From positions 16,120-80,119 of the forward strand of contig JAVBTA010000036.1 in assembly GCA_031556375.1 (NCBI GenBank): DNA of 64,000 nt, given 5' to 3'. Source of the DNA: BNXB01 sp031556375 (GTDB lineage Bacteria > Bacteroidota > Bacteroidia > Bacteroidales > Azobacteroidaceae). The notes under the pieces are model-generated. The model was not told the DNA's origin, searched no databases, and saw only the letters and a program-made list of their open reading frames with translations. A program made the translations under genes and the position numbers. This document shows, piece by piece, positions 9,106-18,002 of the stretch (position 1 is its first letter; the number at the start of each line of letters is the position of its first letter).

Positions 9106-10854
9106 TTAATATCTAATTAAAAATTTATCTAAATCGATTGAATTATCCTCAATATTGAACTTCTCTTTTTTCATTCTAGTTTTCTTTTTTGTAATCCCGG
9201 CTTTAGAAATACAATAAATATCGGCCAAGTCCTGCATTGAAACATTGATCTTTATCAGACAGCAAAAACCAACGTCTTCAATTGATAACACAGGATACTC
9301 TTTTTTTAGTCTGGAAGCGAAATCATTATAAGTACTGTCAACTGTTTGAATAAGTTCTTTCCAATCCTTCTCATTCAAACTGATTCTTTTATTCAAATCC
9401 TGGTCACGGTTATTTTCATCATCAAGAGATGGAATCTTTCCTGAGACAGACATTTTTCGAAAAAGAGACTCCCTCATTTCCGCTGCTTTTTCTCGTAATT
9501 GAATCAGTTCATTCTCCTTTCTTAATAATTGATTTTCTTTTTCCGCAATATTGGCCTGATCCATTAAATGTTGTTCCAACTGCATCTGTTCCCGAATATT
9601 CTTCTTTTTCTTTTCCCTCAAATAAAAGATCCACGCAATCAAAAATATAATAAGAATTACAAATGCACCCAAAAGCAGATAGATTTCCCGCTCTCTTTTT
9701 GCTAACTTTAATTCGCTATTCTCATTATTAAGAACAGACTCTTTATATTTATGGAGTAACACTCCATATTCCAATTTATTTGCCGCATCTTCAAAAAATG
9801 ATCGGGAATTAAGCATCTTATAATACGCCTGTGCCTCATTCCCCTGGATATGATATAAGTCTGACAAATAACGATATGCCTGAATTGTAATATATTCATC
9901 AGATGAAGATTCAATGGTACGCTGCAGATAAATTTTGGCAGAATCTCTCTGATCGATAGACATAAATACACGAGCCTTCGTAAAGTTGAGTTTGGAAATA
10001 TCTCCCCGGCTAGCCCTATATTTCAAACTCAGATTAACATAGTTTAAAGCCTTGGCATAATTGCTGTTTGAGAGTTGAAATCTCGCTATTTCACCAAAAA
10101 TATTACCAATATCAGCATTAGTTCTGGGATTATCGTTTGTAAAAATATATCCATCCAAAGATTTTCCATAATAGTTCATTGCATTATCAACTTGTTCCAT
10201 TCCGGCATAAATCCGGGCAATGGTGAGATAATGACGGCTAATATTCAGAGTATCTGATTTATTTATATACATTTCCAGATCTTTTGCATACCTCAATGCC
10301 ATTGAGTAATCTCTCCTTATGTTATAACACTCCATGAGCATATATTTTCCATTAAGAATAGCTTCATCCTGTTTCGACAAAACAGCCATATCCAAACATT
10401 CTTTATAAAACCCAATGGCTTCATCCAAACGATCCTGATTAAGATTTACCTGACCTGCAAACATTAAGTCCGATATCAGGCTCATGGTATCGTTTTTCAT
10501 TCGGGAATAATTCAGGGATATATTATTCAACGAATCCGCAACTTTCCAACTGGCAAATAAATAACCTTCACAATGGGATTTCATCCGACAATACCGGGCC
10601 TGTTGTTCTCCTTTCAATTTCTCGGGAAAAGGAATTTCATTCAGAATTACATTTACGGTATCATAGCGAACTCCAACATACTGACGTGCGTTATCTAACA
10701 GCTCATCAACTGATTTTTTTCTACAAGAGGCTAGAGTTAATATAAAACAGAATACAATTAATAGCAGTATCCTGACCGGGACTGTCGAATGATTCTTTTG
10801 TAACAAATCAATGTGTTTTTTAGGGTAGATTATATACAAAAAACGGATCATCAT
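9106..10854 (-). CDS. TPR lipoprotein/membrane regulator with C-terminal HTH-like domain
   Basis: A 582-aa protein of the Bacteroidota TPR-sensor type. The N-terminal hydrophobic segment ends in TLASC (lipobox-like). TPR repeats span about residues 90-360, a transmembrane segment lies near 392-410 (IYLLLGAFVILIIFLIAWIFYL), a charged coiled coil at 411-465, and a C-terminal domain from about 495 (LSIEDVGFCCLIKINVSMQD) resembles a DNA-binding helix-turn-helix followed by a basic stretch. This suggests periplasmic sensing coupled to a cytoplasmic regulator. The annotated start overlaps the preceding propeller gene by 35 bp; a TTG at 10806 would remove the overlap and still keep the signal. Target genes are unknown, probably local. 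Confidence 0.75.
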   Translation of the reverse strand: MMIRFLYIIYPKKHIDLLQKNHSTVPVRILLLIVFCFILTLASCRKKSVDELLDNARQYVGVRYDTVNVILNEIPFPEKLKGEQQARYCRMKSHCEGYLFASWKVADSLNNISLNYSRMKNDTMSLISDLMFAGQVNLNQDRLDEAIGFYKECLDMAVLSKQDEAILNGKYMLMECYNIRRDYSMALRYAKDLEMYINKSDTLNISRHYLTIARIYAGMEQVDNAMNYYGKSLDGYIFTNDNPRTNADIGNIFGEIARFQLSNSNYAKALNYVNLSLKYRASRGDISKLNFTKARVFMSIDQRDSAKIYLQRTIESSSDEYITIQAYRYLSDLYHIQGNEAQAYYKMLNSRSFFEDAANKLEYGVLLHKYKESVLNNENSELKLAKREREIYLLLGAFVILIIFLIAWIFYLREKKKKNIREQMQLEQHLMDQANIAEKENQLLRKENELIQLREKAAEMRESLFRKMSVSGKIPSLDDENNRDQDLNKRISLNEKDWKELIQTVDSTYNDFASRLKKEYPVLSIEDVGFCCLIKINVSMQDLADIYCISKAGITKKKTRMKKEKFNIEDNSIDLDKFLIRY

Positions 10855-11926
10855 CTGTTGTAGACATCAAATATAACTTCTTACTTTTTTCATCTACTGT
10901 AAAATATCCCCATCGATCCAACTTATAACAAGCGATCGGATTACCATTCCAATCATATTGTTCGACATATATATAATAGATATGCTTATTCCATTCTTTT
11001 CCCACATCAACAGGAGTACGGCCACTGTAAAGGAAATAAACATAATTATCCTGAGCACAAGTTCCCCAGTAATGAGTCACATTCTGATCCAATCCATTGA
11101 TTTTATAATTCGTATTTTCATCAAATTCCTCACGTTCAAAATTAATTGTCTTTATGGTTTTAGCCTCCATATCCATAAATTTGATGATTTTAAAATACTT
11201 ATAGGCATAAGCCATCCTGTTTTGTTTCTGATTGACAGCAAAATCCCCGATATAGTTTGTCCATGATTTCCGTTTCGGATTCAAAGCTAAATTAAAGACT
11301 TCCTTTACATCAACAGAATCCCCTATTTGTGTTGCCCGAAAGATACTTTTCCCGGTTGCACTGGTTTCGGTGTATATAAAATCATCTTGCCCAACATTTA
11401 CGATTTGTTTATCACTATAAGAATGGTGTTGACCCGGAGTAAATGAAAAGTCGAATAAACTCAGGTTGCCTTTCTTATCAAACTTATACAGTTTCTGATT
11501 GGAAGATTCAAAGACATATGCAATAAGAGATGTATCAGGAGTTGGAACTAAATTTGGCGACATAAATTCATCCGGACCGGAACCATAGATCCCATTCAAA
11601 CTTTGCAATTCAAAATCCGGCAAACGAAACTGCATCAGCACATGTTCTCCCCCATTTTTAACCAAAATAGAATTATCTTTTACAATCATTTTTGATTCCA
11701 TAGTTTTGAAAATAATCGTATCAATAACAACCTGTGTTCCTGTGAGAAGGATGGGATTCGCAAACGGGTCTTTCGTTTTATAAAAGATTTCCCCGGCTTC
11801 CAGTTCCGGAATTTTCTTTTCTTCTACTCCTTCAACAACAGCCCCAGCGGAAATTTCAGTAGTTTTTTGCTTACATGAGGACAAAGCGACTACTACACAT
11901 ATAAAAAACAAGAACCGACATCTCAT
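10820..11926 (-). CDS. 6-bladed beta-propeller lipoprotein
   Basis: The ATG at 11926 gives 368 aa with a lipoprotein signal ending in LSSC; the upstream ATG at 11953 adds nine residues and is less likely. Blade signatures include LNGIYGSGPDEFMSPNLVP and a C-terminal YDWNGNPIACYKLDRWGYFTVDEKSKKLY, a phrase type repeated in the other propellers here (for example 19237 and 22625). It is probably an outer-membrane-anchored binding or sensing protein. It forms a unit with the TPR regulator that overlaps its 3' end, and has its own candidate promoter at 12018-12048. Confidence 0.85.
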   Translation of the reverse strand: MRCRFLFFICVVVALSSCKQKTTEISAGAVVEGVEEKKIPELEAGEIFYKTKDPFANPILLTGTQVVIDTIIFKTMESKMIVKDNSILVKNGGEHVLMQFRLPDFELQSLNGIYGSGPDEFMSPNLVPTPDTSLIAYVFESSNQKLYKFDKKGNLSLFDFSFTPGQHHSYSDKQIVNVGQDDFIYTETSATGKSIFRATQIGDSVDVKEVFNLALNPKRKSWTNYIGDFAVNQKQNRMAYAYKYFKIIKFMDMEAKTIKTINFEREEFDENTNYKINGLDQNVTHYWGTCAQDNYVYFLYSGRTPVDVGKEWNKHIYYIYVEQYDWNGNPIACYKLDRWGYFTVDEKSKKLYLMSTTDDDPFFVYNLP

Positions 11927-12017
11927 ACTTATTGCTTTAAACTTAAAACTCATTACTTAACCCGATCACAGAGCAAAATACACAATCTCAGGATCCGGCT
12001 TAGATTTTATACTTTTA

Positions 12018-12048
12018 CAAAGAAAATACTTTTTCAATAATATTCAAA
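12018..12048 (-). promoter_or_regulatory. Candidate promoter for propeller/TPR regulator unit
   Basis: On the minus strand TTTG (12045-12048) is followed after 19 bp by TTTCTTTG (12018-12025), one mismatch from TAnnTTTG. The same TTTCTTTG octamer forms the -7 box at 23923. Confidence 0.45.
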
Positions 12049-12061
12049 CTTTCAGTAACTT

Positions 12062-14767
12062 TTATTTTATAATTTTAAAGAAACGCTTCCAACGATATTT
12101 GCCTGAATTTGGATCCTGGGACTTCCAGACCATCCAGGCTTTACCGATAATATGATCTTCCGGTAATAATCCCCAATAACGGGAATCTTTTGAATCCATG
12201 ACCCAGTCGCCGGACATAAAATAATAATTCATCGTAAATTCATAATTATCAATAGCTTGACCATCAAGATAAACTTTTCCACTTTCAATCCGGATCGTTT
12301 TATCAGTTTCATATTCGATCAAATTCTTATACAAACGATAATTGACGGTATCTATCTTCAGTTGATCGCCTTTCCGGGGAATATACAGAGGTCCAAAATC
12401 TTTTATATTCCAATTATAATTTACCGAATCAAACGGGAAACAATGATAAGTCCCAGGAAGAAATTCTGACCGGCTAAGCTTCGACAATTGTTGTTGATAG
12501 GGCAAATGACCCAATACTTCAGAAATATTCCTGACTTTAAAAATACCGTTTTCGATATAAAATGTATCGCCGGGAATAGCAATACAACGTTTTACATAGT
12601 TCACTCCCAAATCCATTTTGATTTTATTCCAACCACCAATATATGGAAAATTAAACACAAGTATATCATTTCGCTTGATTGTTCGAATACCCTTAAACCT
12701 TCTTGTCTCAACTTTTTTACCATCCAGGAAATCAAAATTCTTATAAACCCTCGGCCCTGGTATCAGTTTACTAACCAAAATATTTTCTCCGGCCTCAATA
12801 GACGGAACCATCGACGGACTGGGGATCTTAAACGATGCAAACAAAAATATACGTAATGATAGAGCTACAACTATAGAAATCAGGACTACAACTATTCCCT
12901 GAAAGGTAGTCTTAAGAATCTGTTTGATTTTTTGTTTATTCATGAGAGGAAATTTCTTTGCTTCCCGCCGCATTTCTTCAATAGCGGTGGAATGGACTTT
13001 AGGCTCTTTTGTCAGGACAATTTGAGCCATATTCCGGGCTTTTTCCAATTGTCCTGCTTCTAAGTACATTTTTGTTAATAGATAATATGGGTACATCTTA
13101 TTCGGAACAATATATGATGATTTCAGGAAATATTTTTCTGCTTCTGCATATTCTTTCAATGCCTGATAATTTTTGCCCATAATATTGTATAGCATAGGAT
13201 CACAGCTAATCTGCACCGCTTTTTCCAAAACCTCGTTTGAAGTATTGTATTCTCCTGATTTAGAAAGGCTCTGAGCATATTCGAACAAAAACGGCACCTG
13301 ATCCGATAATTGAGGAGCTATTTCCGCATATTTTTCCATGGCATCCTGATAGAGACCTGATTGGTACAAGATCTTATGCTTATTCCATGATTTATATGCG
13401 GCCTTGGTCGGATAAATCGTATAAACACAATATACTGTAACTGACATACAAACTACAATCACAGATATCCAACACAACCTGTACTTCCAGTCGGCACGCT
13501 CTTTTTTATATTCTTGAGATTTTCCTCCCGTCGTAGCAACTGCCAACAAAAAGGATAGCCCTATCAGGAACGGCAAAACACTGAAAGGATAAGATGCAAA
13601 CGCAAAAATAGCTAATGCAACCAAAGACCCTGTAGCTGCAATACTTTTCTTCTTAATCCCTGAGTAAACGGTAAAAGACAAAAACAACAAAAATAGGACT
13701 AACGGAATAATCCCCTGTTCAATACCTATCTGCAAATATTCATTGAATGCATATTCCGGATTACCAGCCACATGCTCTTCTGTTTCGCTGCCTTTCCCGT
13801 CTTCAAAATACTTTGCCTGAGCCTTGCCATAGACTGCCGGGAAAGTGCCTAAGCCACTTCCTGTAATATTATCAGAAATGACGGACAAAGATATTTTCCA
13901 CATCAATGCTCGTCCATCGGCAGAGTCTTTTTTCAAATAATACATACCAACAAGGCTTGCCACCAACAAAACAATCAGCGAGAAAGAAATAATTGCAATC
14001 TTTATTTTGCTTATGTTGAGATATTCGTTAATTTTATCACCCTTCCATAAATAAACAAATAAAATAAATCCGAATCCTCCGGCTACCCCCAGCCAGGATG
14101 CCCTACTCATGGTTGCCGGCAGTATCAGTAAGGAAGCGACCACAGTTATTGATGAAATAACCAAACGAATTATAGGCAACAATAAACTTTTATTATACTC
14201 AGATTTTAAAACTTTCCTATCCAGAATAGTGTAGTACAATGCCATTGGCGCTACCATCGCGACATAACCGGCATACGGCCCCGGATTGAAAAAAGTTCCG
14301 GTAACCCGGAATAAGTTATGATGGGAAATCCCCAAACTATAAAGTTGAGACAAACCAATAAGTGCTTCAACTAATCCGGTACAAATAAAGAATAAAGACA
14401 GATAATAACGTGCAAAAGATGATGAAGCCAGAAAAAAACGAAAGAAAAAATATAGACAGATAATTAAAGGTAAAATCATCTGTTTCTGGCAAATACCATC
14501 TATTTTCCGCATAAAAAGAATCAGAGAAAGCGAATATAATAAAACAATCAAATCGGTTATCTCGAATTTAATTGTTTTGTTTTTATTCAGGATAAATGAT
14601 AAAATACTTGCAAAAGCGGCTGTTATGACAGTTCCGTAGAACCAGAAATATTTCCCGGTGACAATACCATTCGCGAGGGTATCGTTTATAACGAGAACTG
14701 TTGAAAACAATAATATAAATGGAAGTATTCCCCCAATATTAATAATTATCTTTCGCAATAAAATCAT
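12062..14767 (-). CDS. O-antigen-ligase-like/TPR protein fused to signal peptidase I
   Basis: A 901-aa open frame combining two proteins. Residues 1 to about 445 are a polytopic membrane protein of the O-antigen ligase (Wzy_C) type, with NPGPYAGYVAM and ATMSRASWLG in the expected places. Residues 455-600 are TPR repeats. Residues 609-901 are a type I signal peptidase (S26): a TM segment at 622-643, the catalytic Ser652 in IPSPSMVPS and the general-base Lys726 in NYVKRCIAIPGD, with intact C-terminal boxes (DSKDSRYWGLLPEDHIIG). The peptidase part starts at an in-frame Met609 (ATG at 12943). At this point the sequence reads CTCATGAATAAA, so a one-base-shorter upstream frame would end in an ATGA overlap; the fusion may come from a single-base change. 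It could process the NVEALA peptides of the island (inference). Confidence 0.85.
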   Translation of the reverse strand: MILLRKIIINIGGILPFILLFSTVLVINDTLANGIVTGKYFWFYGTVITAAFASILSFILNKNKTIKFEITDLIVLLYSLSLILFMRKIDGICQKQMILPLIICLYFFFRFFLASSSFARYYLSLFFICTGLVEALIGLSQLYSLGISHHNLFRVTGTFFNPGPYAGYVAMVAPMALYYTILDRKVLKSEYNKSLLLPIIRLVISSITVVASLLILPATMSRASWLGVAGGFGFILFVYLWKGDKINEYLNISKIKIAIISFSLIVLLVASLVGMYYLKKDSADGRALMWKISLSVISDNITGSGLGTFPAVYGKAQAKYFEDGKGSETEEHVAGNPEYAFNEYLQIGIEQGIIPLVLFLLFLSFTVYSGIKKKSIAATGSLVALAIFAFASYPFSVLPFLIGLSFLLAVATTGGKSQEYKKERADWKYRLCWISVIVVCMSVTVYCVYTIYPTKAAYKSWNKHKILYQSGLYQDAMEKYAEIAPQLSDQVPFLFEYAQSLSKSGEYNTSNEVLEKAVQISCDPMLYNIMGKNYQALKEYAEAEKYFLKSSYIVPNKMYPYYLLTKMYLEAGQLEKARNMAQIVLTKEPKVHSTAIEEMRREAKKFPLMNKQKIKQILKTTFQGIVVVLISIVVALSLRIFLFASFKIPSPSMVPSIEAGENILVSKLIPGPRVYKNFDFLDGKKVETRRFKGIRTIKRNDILVFNFPYIGGWNKIKMDLGVNYVKRCIAIPGDTFYIENGIFKVRNISEVLGHLPYQQQLSKLSRSEFLPGTYHCFPFDSVNYNWNIKDFGPLYIPRKGDQLKIDTVNYRLYKNLIEYETDKTIRIESGKVYLDGQAIDNYEFTMNYYFMSGDWVMDSKDSRYWGLLPEDHIIGKAWMVWKSQDPNSGKYRWKRFFKIIK

Positions 14768-14781
14768 TTAATTCTAAAATA

Positions 14782-15066
14782 CTAATTCTTAATACTATCA
14801 TATTCAATATAAAATACTCTTTGACCTGTCAAACGCCCAGGAAGGGTCATCCAGAGTAATGCACTTTCCGGTATTTCTTTATATACCTGCGTTGTATCCG
14901 TAGACTCTGCATATTTGATTGGGACGAAACCTGATGTTTCTACATCCCAATAGTGCAGTATATGATCCTGTTCTAATTTATCCTTCTGCTTGTGTATCGT
15001 GAAAGTCCGGACAGACTTCATTTCTGTTTTTTTATCCCGACTCAATGAACACTTAATAATAACTAC
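14782..15066 (-). pseudogene. C-terminal remnant of an unidentified exported protein
   Basis: An open stretch of about 95 codons with no upstream start in good context. A TTG at 15045 or an ATG at 15021 could start 87 or 79 aa. There is no signal peptide. The end (YKEIPESALLWMTLPGRLTGQRVFYIEYDSIKN, split here: IPESALLWMTLPGRL then GQRVFYIEYD) resembles the closing segment of large transglutaminase-like Bacteroides proteins, but this is a weak recognition. It sits between a propeller remnant and the signal peptidase fusion, in a stretch of decayed genes. Confidence 0.35.
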
Positions 15067-15494
15067 AAATTCAATTCATCCAAATCCAAATAGTAAACCT
15101 CATCTATATTCATATTTATTGTATACAGTCGTTTTCTAACCGGATCAGACCATACACGAAAAAAACGATCTACCCTCATTAGCAGCATAAAGCAATGTCA
15201 TTATATCATCCCCCTTTTTAAAAAATTGAAAACACAATTAACAGATATCGCTTCTGTAGTACCTTGGCCTTCATCACAAAAGGAACCAACTTCTTCTCCC
15301 GTATCCACATTATAAACATTAAAAAAATGATTCGAGAAACGAGGACTCCAACAAATTAACAGCGAATCATATACCGCTATCATTCCGGTATAGTCTCCAT
15401 TCGATGAAATGGATCTACTTTCGATATTTTTTATGGTCACACTACTGTTATCGAAATATCGAATATCTCCATTAAAATAATGGACATGGAGAAT
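15063..15494 (-). pseudogene. Decayed TolB-like beta-propeller gene, middle lost
   Basis: Three frames read as one family. First HVHYFNGDIRYFDNSS through TGEEVGSFCDEGQGTTEA (to about 15225), the N-terminal part of a TolB-like propeller. Then, after a shift in an A/G run near 15212, GDDIMTLLYAANEGRSFF. Then, after a shift in a run of seven T (minus strand, near 15170), RVWSDPVRKRLYTINMNIDE and YYLDLDELNL followed by a stop at 15063. A full propeller needs roughly 300-350 residues, so most of the middle is missing as well. Its 5' end overlaps the tail of the NVEALA gene in another frame, suggesting that a deletion joined the two. Confidence 0.6.
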
Positions 15495-15735
15495 TTTTCC
15501 GCAACGTACCCATAACAGTAGTGTTATCTCCATACGTAACACATGTCTTATCATATGGAGAACAACAGTATAACTTATCACTACTGGATGCTGATTCTCC
15601 AGTTGCCAAGGCCTCTACATTAATCAAACTCAAGTCTGCTATTCGAGTTTCCCTCCCTAAATTCAGGCTCATACTCAATCCTACTATAACAGCAAACGCC
15701 AAAACCGCTATTCCTGCAAAAATTTTCTTTTTCAT
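15472..15735 (-). CDS. NVEALA-family peptide precursor
   Basis: An 87-aa precursor. It has a membrane-spanning N-terminus (residues 4-22), a spacer, the diagnostic NVEALA motif at residues 39-44, and a Ser/Cys-rich C-terminal peptide with Cys at 57, 58, 65 and 84. The motif ends in A-L-A, matching the A-x-A rule of signal peptidase I, so cleavage after residue 44 would release about 43 aa (inference). The last residues (KNSPCPLF) overlap the propeller remnant and may be altered by a deletion. Function of the family is not established. Cognate partners are presumably the propeller lipoproteins. Confidence 0.85.
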   Translation of the reverse strand: MKKKIFAGIAVLAFAVIVGLSMSLNLGRETRIADLSLINVEALATGESASSSDKLYCCSPYDKTCVTYGDNTTVMGTLRKNSPCPLF

Positions 15736-15830
15736 TATTTTAAAATTTTAAATTTGTTAATTAATTGTTTTACTTTGCTATATCTATCATTTCAACAGCC
15801 AAAACCTCTTGGTTTTCAAATTAATTACTT
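15736..15830 (-). repeat. Duplicated NVEALA leader, copy 1
   Basis: The untranslated leader before this NVEALA gene resembles that before the chimeric gene at 19160 (copy 2 at 19161-19240). Shared pieces include TTAATTTG, GATATAG, AAAG followed by AAAAC, and AAAATTTTCTTTTTCAT across the start codon. The first 18 codons are also nearly identical, so leader and signal were duplicated as a block. Confidence 0.6.
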
Positions 15831-15837
15831 ATTTTTG

Positions 15838-15912
15838 CCGCCTCCTTTCTTTTATAGAAAGAACCGGGCGGTTAGGATTGTCGAGCTTTGAATGAGTGAC
15901 ATCTTGCCGCCC
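15838..15912 (-). promoter_or_regulatory. GC-rich alternative hairpins between DUF1573 gene and NVEALA gene
   Basis: In the 198-bp gap upstream of the NVEALA gene, three GC blocks can pair in two exclusive ways on the minus-strand RNA. GGGCGG (15907-15912) can pair with CCGCCC (15866-15871), or the same middle block can pair with GGCGG (15838-15842), enclosing a CTTTC/GAAAG hairpin. This is attenuator-like geometry in an AT-rich setting. No U-run follows, so it may be a processing or stability element instead. Confidence 0.35.
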
Positions 15913-15933
15913 TCTTTTGTTCCTTCTGGTAAG

Positions 15934-16800
15934 TTATTTTACCATTCCTTTTATTGACAACTGAAGTTTTTCTTCATTGACATTGCAATAAACATCTATC
16001 GTTTTGTGAAAATACCCCGGTTCTTCCGGCTTTATTGTTACTTCAAGCTTGGTTTCCTGTCCTGGCTCTACCGGAGATTTATTCCAACTGGGAACTGTAC
16101 ACCCGCACGAAGATTTAACATCATCAATGACTAAAGGAACGTTACCTTCATTGGTCAATACAAACGTAACCGTCGAAACCTTCCCGACTTCCAATCCGGA
16201 AACTTCCATCTCCGACATAGGAACCCTGACCTTAGTCTTTGGAATATCAGTTGTTGTTGTTTCGCCCGTAATCTGTTGCTTGTAAAGATCCCAAACCTGA
16301 GGATTGATAGACGGATTACCTATAACCAACACCTTGTTGTTCTTGTCCAATAAGAAACACTGAAACGACATTCCTTTCGGAAAATTATTTTTCCGGTCTA
16401 TTTCATTCGATTCATCTATAAAAATCGGATAATTGAACTGATCTCGTTTCATCATAAAATCCAAATCTCTGGCACTTTTAGGATTAAAATAAAAAAGGAA
16501 ACCAATCTGATCAGGAGCTATAGAGTCTGCTTCATTAATTATCTTTTTCCATTCAGGCATTCGGAGCTTACAACTAGTACAACCCATGGAATCAACATAC
16601 AACAAAACTTTATAGGGCTTTTGAAACAGATCTGAGGCTAAAGTATCACGTCCCATTATCTTACATTTAATATCACTAGGGATTTGGAGTCTCTTTCCAG
16701 TCCATTCTTTTACAACCTGTTCTATAGTTTGAATTCGGTTATCTTTCCTACAAGAGACAATCAACAATATGGCTAACAATAAAATTAATTTTCTACCCAT
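15934..16800 (-). CDS. Thioredoxin-like/DUF1573 lipoprotein
   Basis: A 288-aa lipoprotein (signal ending LIVSC). Residues about 60-175 form a thioredoxin-like fold region with MGCTSCK in the position of a CxxC redox site, and residues about 190-288 are a DUF1573 domain with its signature SSCGCTVPSWNKSPVEPG and the closing IKGMVK. The arrangement fits a cell-surface or periplasmic protein handling thiols, possibly of the Cys-rich NVEALA peptides encoded next (inference). It lies between a propeller (28 bp upstream) and the NVEALA gene. A deleted second copy exists at 20446-20602. Confidence 0.82.
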   Translation of the reverse strand: MGRKLILLLAILLIVSCRKDNRIQTIEQVVKEWTGKRLQIPSDIKCKIMGRDTLASDLFQKPYKVLLYVDSMGCTSCKLRMPEWKKIINEADSIAPDQIGFLFYFNPKSARDLDFMMKRDQFNYPIFIDESNEIDRKNNFPKGMSFQCFLLDKNNKVLVIGNPSINPQVWDLYKQQITGETTTTDIPKTKVRVPMSEMEVSGLEVGKVSTVTFVLTNEGNVPLVIDDVKSSCGCTVPSWNKSPVEPGQETKLEVTIKPEEPGYFHKTIDVYCNVNEEKLQLSIKGMVK

Positions 16801-16828
16801 CTGTTTAATTTAAGATTTAAGTTATCCT

Positions 16829-17998
16829 TTACAATTTCTCAAACAACTGATCAACATTACCTTTTCCAAACATGATAATAGGGTTGTCACCATCTTTGAT
16901 TACTGATTTTAACTGATTAATATCCTTATAAACACCATAACCCTTGGTATCCTGATTTTTTATCGTTGTATCAGGATTTACTTTATTTCCACATATATTT
17001 TCAGAATATAAAACCGAGTAAAACTGTTCATTCTCGGAAACTTCAAAAAAATTTTTCAATTCAAATTTCTTATTATCCAACAGAACTTTTGAGATATTAA
17101 TTAACTTATTCCTGGTTTTAGAATAAAATGACAACACTCGTTTCCCGCCAAAGAAATATATAAATTTAAGATAATCATCGGTTTCGATTACACAACTAAT
17201 TCGTCCGGCATATTCTTTTTGAGGATCAAGAAAGGTATTATTTAGCCTATCATGATTCTGATCAAATAAAACCTGATCCGGCACTTTATGTTTACCAAAA
17301 TTCAATGCATATTGAGGCCTAAACCCCAATGAATCAACCGTAAATATAGTATCAACAAATCCAAATCCACAGATCAAATTATTTTGAGAGGAAGACAATG
17401 ACCTCCCGGAAAGCCATCGTTCAAACTCTGTATAATAATTTCTGAAGTCTACATATTTATTGTCTTTTAATGAATAGATTGCAAAACCATAGTTTTTCCC
17501 TGCATGATATCCTATCTGAAATGCAAATAGATCCGGAGCATTGGGAATAACCGAGACATCTCTCATTGAGAATTCGACTCTATACTCGTTAATAAAATTT
17601 CCGTTTAGATCATATTTGGAAATACGTTGATAATCATCTGTTATCCATAAAAAACCATTTTCCCTATCAATTGTAAATCCAGCCATGTTTTCTCCAGCTC
17701 CATCTCCGTGGTTAACAATTTTATACAAAAACTTACCTTGCATATCAAAACAGTAGAGAAAACCAAAAAACATTTCGTCATGAATGTAGATGCGATCATT
17801 AAATATCTCAAACTTAGTAACATCGTGTATCAAAAATTCATCAGTCGTTTCCAAACGAATAAAAACAGGATCCGAATAAAGGTCATTTAACTCCACAACC
17901 CGGCTTTTTTCGGGGTTGACATCTATAGTAATAATGTCAGTTTTTGTACAACCAATCAGAGTAAAACTTAATAAAATTACAATAACGATTCTATTCAT
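16829..17998 (-). CDS. 6-bladed beta-propeller lipoprotein
   Basis: A 389-aa lipoprotein (signal ending LIGC). Blade-like segments include FLYCFDMQGKFLYKIVNHGDGAGE and FLWITDDYQRISKYDLNGNFI. The C-terminus is rather divergent and charged. It starts 4 bp after the stop of the chimeric gene at 18003 and is followed closely by the DUF1573 gene, so all three are probably one transcript. Role is presumed to be ligand binding or sensing at the cell envelope; not demonstrated. Confidence 0.8.
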   Translation of the reverse strand: MNRIVIVILLSFTLIGCTKTDIITIDVNPEKSRVVELNDLYSDPVFIRLETTDEFLIHDVTKFEIFNDRIYIHDEMFFGFLYCFDMQGKFLYKIVNHGDGAGENMAGFTIDRENGFLWITDDYQRISKYDLNGNFINEYRVEFSMRDVSVIPNAPDLFAFQIGYHAGKNYGFAIYSLKDNKYVDFRNYYTEFERWLSGRSLSSSQNNLICGFGFVDTIFTVDSLGFRPQYALNFGKHKVPDQVLFDQNHDRLNNTFLDPQKEYAGRISCVIETDDYLKFIYFFGGKRVLSFYSKTRNKLINISKVLLDNKKFELKNFFEVSENEQFYSVLYSENICGNKVNPDTTIKNQDTKGYGVYKDINQLKSVIKDGDNPIIMFGKGNVDQLFEKL

Positions 17999-18002
17999 TT
18001 AC

